DNA of 24,716 bases from JAUWOY01 sp034431315 (GTDB lineage Bacteria; Chloroflexota; Anaerolineae; VGOG01), in NCBI GenBank assembly GCA_034431315.1, contig DAOUDK010000043.1:1-24716 (forward strand), written 5' to 3'. The notes beneath the pieces were generated by a model. The model made no database searches. It was given only the letters and a program-made list of their open reading frames with translations, and was not told the DNA's origin. Both the position numbers and the translations under genes were made by a program. Below are positions 7,717 through 14,625 of this stretch, one piece after another; position 1 is the first letter of the stretch, and each line of letters starts with the position of its first letter.

Positions 7717-8748
7717 TCAATCATAGCGAATCCGCGGGTCGAGAAAGGTGTAGGTGACGTCGGTGATGATCTGAAACACAATTACGGCGATGGAGATTAG
7801 GGTGAGCACACCCATGAGGACGGGGATGTCGGTATCTTTGGCGGCGTCCCAAAAGAGCCGTCCCATCCCCGGCCAGGCGAAAATGGACTCGGTGACCACC
7901 GCGCCTCCCAGCAAGATGGGTAGGTCCATGCCCACGATGGTCACCAGGGGCAGGGATGCGTTCTTGAGGGCATGGCCCAGGAGTATCGCCCTCTCGGAAA
8001 GCCCCTTGGAGCGAGCCGTGCGGATATAGTCCTGATTGATCACCTCCAGCATGTTGGCGCGGATGAAGCGGCTGTAGCCAGCGATGCTCATGATGGACAT
8101 GGTGGTCACGGGCAGGACCATGTGCCACACCACCTGAGGTATCGTTTTCCCCACGGAGAGATCGTACATACCCACGGTGGGGAAATAGGGAAGCCCCCAT
8201 TTCCTGAAATAGACGGCGAAGATGAACATCATCAGCAGCGCCAGCCAGAAGATGGGCATGGAGTATCCGATGAACGACAGCCCGGTGAAGATATTATCGA
8301 ACAGCGAATACTGACGGATGGCCGAATAGATGCCGATGAAGAGCGAGAAGAGCAGGATGACCACCTCAGTGGTCAGCATCAGTATCAGAGTATTGGGCAG
8401 TCGTTCGGCGATGATCTCGCTCACCGGCCGCTTCTCCATAAAGGACTTGCCCCAATCCCCGCGCAGGATGCCCCGCCGCGTACCCTTTGCGTCGGGCACG
8501 CCGTCGCCGTCCAGGTCAATATCCATCCAGTCGTTGCCGATCAGCCAAACGGCGTATTGCACCGTAATCGGTTTGTCCAGGCCCAATTGGCGGGTCAATC
8601 GTTCGCGGTCTGACGAGCGGACGCGCCGGCGGCCGCCAAACGAGGCCAGCGGGTCTCCCATGGCATTCATGAGCACGAACAAGACAACGCTGATGATCAC
8701 AAGCAGCGGGATGGCCTGCAAGAGACGGCGGATAATATATCGGCCCAT
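7717..8748 (-). CDS. Peptide/nickel-type ABC transporter permease (DppB/OppB-like)
   Basis: 343 residues from MGRYIIRRLLQAIPLLVIIS, the standard DppB opening; GGGAGG lies before this ATG (8748), so I use it rather than the earlier in-frame start at 8790. Six predicted membrane helices, the loop DYIRTARSKGLSERAILLGHALKNASLPLVT (EAA motif) and the terminal ITDVTYTFLDPRIRYD are all family features. The external loop after LGLDKPITVQYAVWL contains the acidic, EF-hand-like stretch DIDLDGDGVPD, absent from textbook DppB. It was presumably co-transcribed with the binding protein at 10501-12381 until the IS4 element inserted between them. Confidence 0.95.
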   Translation of the reverse strand: MGRYIIRRLLQAIPLLVIISVVLFVLMNAMGDPLASFGGRRRVRSSDRERLTRQLGLDKPITVQYAVWLIGNDWMDIDLDGDGVPDAKGTRRGILRGDWGKSFMEKRPVSEIIAERLPNTLILMLTTEVVILLFSLFIGIYSAIRQYSLFDNIFTGLSFIGYSMPIFWLALLMMFIFAVYFRKWGLPYFPTVGMYDLSVGKTIPQVVWHMVLPVTTMSIMSIAGYSRFIRANMLEVINQDYIRTARSKGLSERAILLGHALKNASLPLVTIVGMDLPILLGGAVVTESIFAWPGMGRLFWDAAKDTDIPVLMGVLTLISIAVIVFQIITDVTYTFLDPRIRYD

Positions 8749-8772
8749 AGTCCCTCCCAAAGAAAGATAAGC

Positions 8773-8809
8773 GAGGAGAGGAGGGAGCAAGTTTTCCCCT
8801 CCTCTCCTC
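8773..8809 (-). promoter_or_regulatory. 13-bp hairpin ahead of the permease genes
   Basis: GAGGAGAGGAGGG (8773-8785) is the exact inverted complement of 8797-8809. In the minus-strand transcript it forms a 13-bp stem with an 11-base loop some 25 bases before the dppB start. No U-run follows. Stem-loops at this place are known to lower permease expression relative to the binding protein or to stabilise the upstream message; that role is inferred here. Confidence 0.6.
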
Positions 8810-8905
8810 CCGGTGCTTAGTAGGTCGGCAAAAGTTCTTTTGACTTTTCCCCTGCTACGGAGGGGCGTCCTCGCCCCGATTTCGTGGCCAAACCGCCCTT
8901 AGACG

Positions 8906-8918
8906 GGGCGGAGACGCC
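8906..8918. repeat. Target-site duplication, left copy (IS4 element)
   Basis: GGGCGGAGACGCC directly precedes the left inverted repeat of the insertion and is repeated exactly at 10429-10441. A 13-bp duplication lies within the range known for IS4-family elements. Confidence 0.9.
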
Positions 8919-8980
8919 ATACGCATCAAGCTAATAATGTTTGGTTAAGTTGCAACCGCTGGCCAGGATGCCCTGCTCCA

Positions 8981-9009
8981 TTGACAAACCTGGGTCTAAT
9001 GAGTACAAT
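8981..9009 (+). promoter_or_regulatory. Transposase promoter
   Basis: TTGACA (8981-8986), a 17-base spacer and TACAAT (9004-9009): a near-consensus sigma70 promoter inside the insertion sequence, 26 bases before the transposase ATG. A ribosome-binding site GGGGAG follows at about 9026-9031. Confidence 0.75.
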
Positions 9010-9035
9010 TCCCCCAAAACAGACAGGGGAGTGAA

Positions 9036-10421
9036 ATGAAACTCAGTTTGACCCAAGCCGGTACCTGGATCAAGGATTTTTTCGGAGAGACTATCAAGGC
9101 AAAAGCTCGGCAGACCAAGTTCGTGCAACGTCTTTCCCCACTGAATGGTCGGAAATTCTTGCAAGCGATGGTCTTTGGCTTTGTCGAAAACCCGGACGCA
9201 TCGCTGAATGACTTGTCTCAGGTCTGTCTCGATCTTGGCGTAGACATCACACCTCAGGGCCTCGATCAACGCATCAATGAAAAGGCTGTTGCTTTCTTGA
9301 AAGAGATGTTTGCCGATGCCGTAGACAAATTCAAGAACAAACTCCCGCTTCCTCTACCCATCTTGCAGCAATTCAGTGCCATCTACCTGACGGATAGCAC
9401 GATGAAATCACTACCGGCCAATATGGCCGATGAGTTCGCCGGCAGCGGTGGGGATGCTTCTGAAGCCAGCTTGAAGGTGCAACTGGTGTTCGACTTCTTA
9501 CTTGGCAATCTGGTCCAAGTGGCTTTCCGACCAGGGCGTGAACCGGATCAGAAATACCGAGACTATTTGAAGGTGATTCAACCGGGATCATTGAGTATCA
9601 CCGATTTGGGCTACTTCTGTCTGGACGCCTTCAAGACTATCATGTTTGAGCGGAAGGCCTACTTTCTCAGTCGCTTCTTGACCAAAACCGGCTTGTCAAC
9701 CCCAGCGGGTGAGCCGATTAACCTGTACGAGATGCTACGGAGCCGCCCGCGCAAGGCCTTCGAGATCAACGTGCTGATGGGAAAACGACCTCAGCACCAA
9801 TTGCCCTGTCGCCTGATTTGCATCCCCGCCCCACAAGAAGTGGCGGATCAGCGACGCCGCAAGGCGAAGGAGAAGGCGCGGCGTAGAGGAAGGACGCCCA
9901 GCAAGGAGTATCTGGCCTTGCTGGATTGGACCATCTTGGTCACCTGCGTCCCCGCCAACATGCTCTCCATCCAACAAGTCGCTCTCTTGTACGGGGTTCG
10001 CCGGCAAGTGGAGCTCGTATTCAAACTGTGGAAGAGCTACTGTGGCTTAAAGCGCATTGCTGGCATTCGCCGAGAACGGGTCTTGGTGGAACTGTATGCC
10101 AAAATGATAGGCATTGTTCTCACCCACTTCTTGATCGCGCCGCTACGGATGCCGCTGGGCTGGCTTGCCAATCGAGAAATCAGCCCGATGAAGGTGCGAA
10201 AGACCTTTCAGCGCTTTGCCCGAGACCTGAATCGTAGCCTCGGCAGCCTGACCGATTTTCAGAACGTATTGTCGGAAATGCTAACTCACATTCGGCGTTT
10301 TGGCTTCAAAGACAAACGCAAGAAGGAACCGAACGTTTGCCACGCCCTGGCCTTATCCTCTGCTATGTGCGGTTTGGAAGTCGACTTGGAAAACTACCCG
10401 TTTACCATAATATTAACTTGA
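9036..10421 (+). CDS. IS4-family DDE transposase (461 aa)
   Basis: RNase-H-fold transposase. The catalytic acids are visible as Asp120 (IYLTDST), Asp190 (SITDLGYF) and Glu326, the last within the IS4 signature Y-x2-R-x3-E-x6-K (Tyr319, Arg322, Glu326, Lys333 in YGVRRQVELVFKLWK). A Lys/Arg-rich stretch (272-290) lies in the beta-strand insertion domain. The N-terminal region (GFVENPDASLNDL) is typical of this transposase group. It cuts and pastes the element that carries it. Length and frame are intact. It is the only supported plus-strand gene in the window. Confidence 0.96.
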   Translation: MKLSLTQAGTWIKDFFGETIKAKARQTKFVQRLSPLNGRKFLQAMVFGFVENPDASLNDLSQVCLDLGVDITPQGLDQRINEKAVAFLKEMFADAVDKFKNKLPLPLPILQQFSAIYLTDSTMKSLPANMADEFAGSGGDASEASLKVQLVFDFLLGNLVQVAFRPGREPDQKYRDYLKVIQPGSLSITDLGYFCLDAFKTIMFERKAYFLSRFLTKTGLSTPAGEPINLYEMLRSRPRKAFEINVLMGKRPQHQLPCRLICIPAPQEVADQRRRKAKEKARRRGRTPSKEYLALLDWTILVTCVPANMLSIQQVALLYGVRRQVELVFKLWKSYCGLKRIAGIRRERVLVELYAKMIGIVLTHFLIAPLRMPLGWLANREISPMKVRKTFQRFARDLNRSLGSLTDFQNVLSEMLTHIRRFGFKDKRKKEPNVCHALALSSAMCGLEVDLENYPFTIILT

Positions 10422-10428
10422 TGCGTAT

Positions 10429-10441
10429 GGGCGGAGACGCC
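10429..10441. repeat. Target-site duplication, right copy (IS4 element)
   Basis: Exact second copy of GGGCGGAGACGCC, directly after the right inverted repeat. Beyond it the palindrome sequence of the original spacer resumes. Confidence 0.9.
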
Positions 10442-10500
10442 CCTTGGTAGCGGTTTTTGGCGGGTGAAGAAAGTACTAGAAACTTTTGCGCAGTTAATGC

Positions 10501-12381
10501 TTAGAAAACGTCCCACTCGAAGCAGTTCCAGAAGGGGTCCGCCCCGGAGATCTTGACGTTCCCTGTGTGCTTGTTGATGGTCCACAGGTCGTTGTCGTGC
10601 CACACGCCCAGCCAGTACACCTTTTCGGTCATGATCTTGCCGATGTCGTGGAACAACTGGAGGCGCTTGTCCGGGTCCACTTCGACGGCCTGGGCCTGGA
10701 AGAGGGCATCCAGTTCCTCGTCGCAGATGCCGTACCAGTTCCCGCCCTCGGGAGACTCGTCCGATGGTATCTCGGAGCAGAGCCACTCCGAAGTGTTCGG
10801 ATCGGGAAAGTCGCCGGTGGTGGACCATTCGGCGATGTCGTAGTTGCCGGTGGCGATGGGCCCGCCCTGACCGTAGCTATTCCACATGGTGTCGTAGGAG
10901 TTGTTGGCGATCTCGATCCCGATGCCCACGTCGGCCAGAAACTGCATAGCCACGACCTGGGTCTGCTCCCGCACCTCGCGGCCAGCAGTGGTGGAGTAGG
11001 TGAGAACCAGCTCCACGCCGTCCTTGTCGCGGGTACCATCGCCGTTAGAGTCCACCCAGCCGGCCTCGTCCAGAAGCGCATTGGCCTTCGCCGGGTCATA
11101 CTTGTAGGGGTTGGCGTCTGGGTAGGCGTATGGTGTTTCCTCCCAATAGGTGGCGGGCGGGTAGGTCTTGCCATAGAGCAGTTCCCCACAGATGGCGTCG
11201 AAGTCCACGGCATAGGCGATGGCCTGGCGCACGCGCACGTCTTGCAGGGCCACGTGGCCATTCTTGGCGACGGTCTCATCGGTGTTGAGGTTGAAGAACC
11301 AGCTCTCGTTGTAGCCAGAGAGCACCATGACCAGGTCTACGTCCGGCAGCGCTTCGATGGTGGGGATGTCGGCGTAGGAGAGGAAGATGCCGATGTCGGT
11401 ATCGCCGGTCTTGATGGCCGCCATCTGAGCCTCGTCGTCGGGCACGATCAGGATGTGGATCTCATTGAGCTTGGGTCGGCCGCGCCAGTAGTTGCCGTTG
11501 GCCTCCAGGATGATATGGCTGGCCGCCACCCACTCCTTGACGACGAAGGCACCGTTGACCACAGTGGGGTTGCGGTTCCAGTCGGCATCATCAAGCGTTC
11601 CCTCTGCCTCAAAGACTGGCCTCAGAACGTGCTCAGGCAGGACAAAGTTAAAGATGGTGGTGGCCCAGGGAGCGAAGGGTTCGGTGAATTTGACCACCAG
11701 CGTGCGGTCATCCGGCGCCGTGACGCTCTCCAGGTAATCCTCATAGGGCCAGGTGCTCTGCACGATGTTCCCTGGGTCCAGGTACATCTCGTAGGTGAAG
11801 ATGAAGTCGCCGGCGGTCACCGGCTCACCGTCCGACCACTTGGCCTTGGGGTTGATTGGAATGGTAATGGTCAGGCCGTCCTCGGAGATGAGGCCATTCT
11901 CCTTGGTGGGGAACTCGGCGGCCATCTCCAGCGAGGGCTCCAGCTTGTCATCCCAGGCCCAGAGCCCGGGGTTGAAGAGGTCTATGGCCAGCCCGGCGTA
12001 CCACATATTCGTGTATATGGCGTTCAGGGTGTCGGGTTCCTCGAAGAAGGTCATAGTGACGACCCGGGGCTTGGCCAACAGCGCTTCCGCCGCCGCTGCC
12101 GTGGGGATGGCGAGCTTCCAGCCTGGGTGAATGAGGTCGGGCCTCGCTATGTAGGCAAAGGTGTCATCTTCTGCCTGCTTGGCGTTGGTGGCCATCACAA
12201 TGGCTGGATAGCCCGCACCACTGCCCAGATACTTCTCGGCCAGAGCCCACAGGGTGTCGCCCAGCTTTACGGTGTAGGTCACCTCCTGCTGCGGCAGGGC
12301 AGCGCTGACCACGCCAGCCGCCAGCAGGTTGACCACCAGCACTAGCGCCAGGGCAACGTAAACTGCTTTCTTGGTAAACAT
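10501..12381 (-). CDS. ABC transporter solute-binding protein, family 5, with N-terminal LysM domain
   Basis: 626 residues. Signal peptide: KK followed by a hydrophobic stretch to about residue 27 (VVSA-A), with no lipobox cysteine. Residues 34-93 form a LysM domain (VTYTVKLGDTLWALAEKYLG ... IHPGWKLAIPT), which binds peptidoglycan-type glycans. Residues about 105-626 are an extracellular family-5 binding protein (DTLNAIYTNM, KWSDGEPVTAGDFIFTYE, DVRVRQAIAYAVDFDAI, DEAGWVDSNGDGTRDKDG), which captures peptides or other solutes for the two permeases downstream. The LysM domain may replace the usual lipid anchor. AAGGAGG precedes the ATG. The substrate cannot be read from sequence. Confidence 0.93.
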   Translation of the reverse strand: MFTKKAVYVALALVLVVNLLAAGVVSAALPQQEVTYTVKLGDTLWALAEKYLGSGAGYPAIVMATNAKQAEDDTFAYIARPDLIHPGWKLAIPTAAAAEALLAKPRVVTMTFFEEPDTLNAIYTNMWYAGLAIDLFNPGLWAWDDKLEPSLEMAAEFPTKENGLISEDGLTITIPINPKAKWSDGEPVTAGDFIFTYEMYLDPGNIVQSTWPYEDYLESVTAPDDRTLVVKFTEPFAPWATTIFNFVLPEHVLRPVFEAEGTLDDADWNRNPTVVNGAFVVKEWVAASHIILEANGNYWRGRPKLNEIHILIVPDDEAQMAAIKTGDTDIGIFLSYADIPTIEALPDVDLVMVLSGYNESWFFNLNTDETVAKNGHVALQDVRVRQAIAYAVDFDAICGELLYGKTYPPATYWEETPYAYPDANPYKYDPAKANALLDEAGWVDSNGDGTRDKDGVELVLTYSTTAGREVREQTQVVAMQFLADVGIGIEIANNSYDTMWNSYGQGGPIATGNYDIAEWSTTGDFPDPNTSEWLCSEIPSDESPEGGNWYGICDEELDALFQAQAVEVDPDKRLQLFHDIGKIMTEKVYWLGVWHDNDLWTINKHTGNVKISGADPFWNCFEWDVF

Positions 12382-12665
12382 TTCTCCTCCTTATTGTAAT
12401 AGTTGTTTCAAAGTGTTTTCAAAACGCAAGCAATCTAGCATCCAGCTTATTGATCTTGCTTTGTCACCCCCTTTCGGAATCACTACGATTGCCCCTCCCC
12501 CCTTCAAGCGAGGATGAGCAACCACGACGGCCTCTCCTGATTAGAGTCCTCCAGGAATGTCTCAGCCTGTTCCCTCTTAATATATCAAAAACTCAACAGC
12601 GAGGTTCATTTAGATTGTAGTCACACCTATCTGGAAGGAAACAGCGACGGGAAGTGGGTGGGAGA
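12382..12665. other. 284-bp spacer ahead of the binding-protein gene
   Basis: No gene is seen. It should hold the promoter of the ABC operon. On the minus strand TTGAAA and TACAAT occur 18 bases apart, but so close to the ribosome-binding site that a start there would remove it. A GTGACA...TAGATT pair is spaced 24 bases apart. I cannot choose a promoter. A weak stem (TCCTG/CAGGA) is present near 12530-12560. Confidence 0.4.
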
Positions 12666-12950
12666 TTATGTTACGTAAACTGTTTCTGCTCGCAGACGGT
12701 CCAGGATCCAGATTTGAACCAGCGTCGCCGGTTCCGTCTTTTTCTCCCTGGCGAGACGTTGGAGTAGGCCAATGGTTTGCGCGTCTAGAGATACAGTGAG
12801 TCCGCGTCGAACGAGCGACTGGGCAAAGGTCACCTCTACCGGCTCGAACTCATCCTCGAACTCAGTCGTGTCGTGGGTATCCCAAAACTCTGCTTCTTCC
12901 TCGTAGGTTTCAAACCGGGGAATCTTGCTTTTCACTGATGGTTGGTTCAT
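12666..12950 (-). CDS. CopG-family antitoxin (partner of BrnT-like toxin)
   Basis: 94 residues from MNQPSVKSKIPRF; the frame is open upstream, but the ATG at 12950 overlaps the toxin stop as ATGA, the usual coupling in such pairs. The motif FETYEEEAEFWDTHD (13-27) is typical of CopG/BrnA-type antitoxins and contacts the toxin. Residues about 51-88 (LTVSLDAQTIGLLQRLAREK...ILDRLR) fit a ribbon-helix-helix DNA-binding domain. It should neutralise the upstream toxin and repress the shared promoter. Confidence 0.85.
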   Translation of the reverse strand: MNQPSVKSKIPRFETYEEEAEFWDTHDTTEFEDEFEPVEVTFAQSLVRRGLTVSLDAQTIGLLQRLAREKKTEPATLVQIWILDRLRAETVYVT

Positions 12951-13228
12951 CGCCCTCGTCCCTTCTGGCGGTGATACAGTCGCCGCTCTGCTGCGGTGGC
13001 ATCCCGCGCGGTGATGGGGTAGTAAACCCCTCGTCCACGGGGTGCCAAAATGACAGTCAAATATCGGCCGGCCTCTGTTTGGCCGATGACTCGCAATCGC
13101 CTTTCCCGCGTTCTGGATACGAAAAGGTCGCCCTGGCAAACCTCCTCGACTTCCTCTGGGATCACGGAGTGCCGTGCGATATGATCTTCGTTCCAGTCGT
13201 CAAAAAGAAGCTCTTGGACATAGAGCAT
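12947..13228 (-). CDS. brnT: BrnT-family ribonuclease toxin
   Basis: 93 residues with the BrnT pattern: FDDWNEDHIARHSVIPEEVEEV, then RRLRVIGQTEAGRYLTVILAPR and the C-terminal ITARDATAAERRLYHRQ. BrnT is a RelE-fold ribonuclease that blocks translation until bound by its antitoxin. The toxin gene comes first and the antitoxin overlaps it by 4 nt, the order known for brnTA. AAGGAAG precedes the ATG, and a near-consensus promoter lies directly upstream. Confidence 0.88.
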   Translation of the reverse strand: MLYVQELLFDDWNEDHIARHSVIPEEVEEVCQGDLFVSRTRERRLRVIGQTEAGRYLTVILAPRGRGVYYPITARDATAAERRLYHRQKGRGR

Positions 13229-13249
13229 GAAATTCTTCCTTCAGGTCCA

Positions 13250-13278
13250 ATTCTAGCATTCTTGCCTTGCTTTGTCAA
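13250..13278 (-). promoter_or_regulatory. Promoter of the BrnT/CopG pair
   Basis: On the minus strand TTGACA (13278-13273), 17 bases, TAGAAT (13255-13250) with an extended -10 (TGC before it). The -10 ends about 22 bases before the brnT start. This is one of the best promoter matches in the window and a likely site for autorepression by the antitoxin. Confidence 0.8.
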
Positions 13279-13343
13279 ATACAGTCGTTACGCCCACCTT
13301 TGTCTGGGCCGGGATATCGTTAACCGAAAAGCGATTGCCCGAC

Positions 13344-14504
13344 CTATCCTTCGCTCACCAGATAGCGGCGGGTAGCTTCGGCCAGGATGGCTGCGCCGAT
13401 GGGGAGGGCACGTTCGTCAATGTCGAAGGTGGGGCTGTGCGCCATCCTCGGCCCGCCCTCTCCCTGCGCGCCCAGGCCGAACATCGCCCCCGGCGCCAGG
13501 CTGGCCAGCAACCCAAAGTCCTCCGCCCCCATCCCCGGCTCAGGTGGACGCAGACAATCCGCTCCTAGCAAATCAATGGCTACCTGTCGGATGAGTGAGG
13601 CAACCTGGGGATCATTACGGGAAGCCGGGAATCCCTCCTCGATCCTGAGCTCAAAGTCGCCACCCAGCGCCCGAGCCACGCCCATAGCCCTTTCGAGCTC
13701 CCCAAAGAGTTCTCGCCGCACCTTTTCATCCATGCTGCGGATGGTGCCGGAGATTTCCACTCTGCCCGGTATGACATTGTGAGTCTGGCCGCCGTGGACA
13801 CTGCCGATGGAGATGACAGCAGGTTTCACGGGGTCAATGCGGCGCGAGACGATACCATAGATGGCGTTGATAACCTGACCCAAGATGAAGATGGTATCCA
13901 CGCCACGGTGCGGGTAGGCACCATGACATCCTTTGCCCATGAGGGTGGCATAGAAGGTGTCCACGCCCGCTGAGATATAAGGGCCATCAATCTCGATGCT
14001 TCCCACCGGCATGTACGAGTCTACGTGCAAGCCCAGAACAGCATCAACTCCCTCCATGGCCCCATCTTCGATCATGCGTACCGCTCCGCTTTTGTCTTCC
14101 TCGTCTGTCACCTCCTCGGCTGGCTGGAAGAGGAAGCGCACCTGGCCTGGCAGCTCCTCCTGGCGCAGCAGCGCGGCGACACCGAGGAGGATAGCGGTGT
14201 GGGCGTCGTGGCCACAGGCATGCATCACACCCGGCACCTGGGACGCATAGGGTACGTCGTTGGCCTCCTGGATGGGCAGAGCATCCATGTCGGCGCGAAG
14301 GGCCACCACCGGCTTGCCCTCCCCAAAATAGCCGACCACCCCCGTCTTGCCCACCTTGGTCCTCACCTTCAAACCCAGTGAGCGCAGGGTCTCGGCCACC
14401 AGCTCAGCGGTCTTGAACTCCTGGAAGCCCAGCTCAGGATGCTGGTGAATCGCCCTTCTCCAACGGCTCAGGTCTTCCTGCAATGTCTTGGCGCGTTCTA
14501 ACAC
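13344..14504 (-). CDS. M20-family amidohydrolase (M20D, amino-acid amide type)
   Basis: 386 residues starting at GTG, with AAGGAGG nine bases upstream. A di-metal hydrolase of the hippurate/IAA-amino-acid/N-acyl-amino-acid type: IHQHPELGFQEF near the start, ALRADMDALPI (68-78), the metal motif HACGHDAH (Cys97, His99), catalytic Glu in QPAEE (130-131), His160 in GLHVD, and MAHSPTFD near the C-terminus. The lid/dimerisation domain lies about residues 180-290. It removes an acyl or aminoacyl group from an amino acid; the substrate is unknown. It lies downstream of the kamA/ATP-grasp block after the regulator gene, so it could deprotect that pathway's product, but this is only contextual. Confidence 0.93.
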   Translation of the reverse strand: MLERAKTLQEDLSRWRRAIHQHPELGFQEFKTAELVAETLRSLGLKVRTKVGKTGVVGYFGEGKPVVALRADMDALPIQEANDVPYASQVPGVMHACGHDAHTAILLGVAALLRQEELPGQVRFLFQPAEEVTDEEDKSGAVRMIEDGAMEGVDAVLGLHVDSYMPVGSIEIDGPYISAGVDTFYATLMGKGCHGAYPHRGVDTIFILGQVINAIYGIVSRRIDPVKPAVISIGSVHGGQTHNVIPGRVEISGTIRSMDEKVRRELFGELERAMGVARALGGDFELRIEEGFPASRNDPQVASLIRQVAIDLLGADCLRPPEPGMGAEDFGLLASLAPGAMFGLGAQGEGGPRMAHSPTFDIDERALPIGAAILAEATRRYLVSEG

Positions 14505-14529
14505 CGAACTGTTCCTCCTTTATTCTACC

Positions 14530-14616
14530 GTCATTGCGAGGAGCGGAGCGACGAAGCAATCTCCACCGTTGCTTGCATTTGATCGGAGGAGATTGCTTCG
14601 CTACGCTCGCAATGAC
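14530..14616. repeat. GTCATTGCGAG intergenic inverted repeat, copy 1
   Basis: Left arm 14530-14564 begins GTCATTGCGAG and ends GAAGCAATCTCC; right arm 14588-14616 is its near-complement ending CTCGCAATGAC. It sits between the regulator stop and the M20 gene. A second copy is at 22722-22804. This family is a known type of dispersed hairpin repeat in bacterial genomes. Confidence 0.9.
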
Positions 14617-14625
14617 ATCATCTGT

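Larger units (their letters stand above)
8919..10428 (+). mobile_element. Complete IS4-family insertion sequence, 1510 bp
   Basis: The ends are ATACGCATCAAG (8919-8930) and its exact complement CTTGATGCGTAT (10417-10428); partial similarity continues a few bases inward. A 13-bp direct repeat flanks the element. It encodes one intact transposase with its own promoter. The last transposase codon and stop lie within the right end. It is oriented opposite to the ABC operon into which it inserted. Intact ends, exact duplication and an uninterrupted frame suggest a recent, possibly still active copy. Confidence 0.93.
8828..10490. repeat. Palindromic element interrupted by the IS4-family insertion
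   Basis: With the insertion and one 13-bp duplicate removed, 8854-8878 faces 8904-8918 joined to 10442-10451: the two 25-base arms are complementary at 21 positions. Outer segments also pair (GCAAAAGTT near 8828 with AACTTTTGC near 10481-10489). The original element was roughly 150 bp, a large hairpin in the 229-bp spacer between the binding-protein and permease genes. It could be a terminator-like structure or an older miniature mobile element. Confidence 0.65.

Noticed and set aside
7590..7781. Minus-strand reading frame with repeated LEVGGW
   Set aside because: Produced by the CTCCAAC-type repeats in the permease spacer and overlapping the dppB end; not a gene.
10567..12345. 592-codon plus-strand open frame
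   Set aside because: It lies entirely antisense to the solute-binding protein gene and has low-complexity Val/Gly/His-rich composition without domains.
12382..12480. TTGAAA-18-TACAAT promoter directly before the binding-protein gene
   Set aside because: Transcription would start in or after the ribosome-binding site, so the gene could not be translated normally.
14505..14625. CRISPR-like repetition of GAAGCAATCTCC
   Set aside because: Only one inverted pair per locus, no regular spacers; it is a dispersed hairpin repeat.
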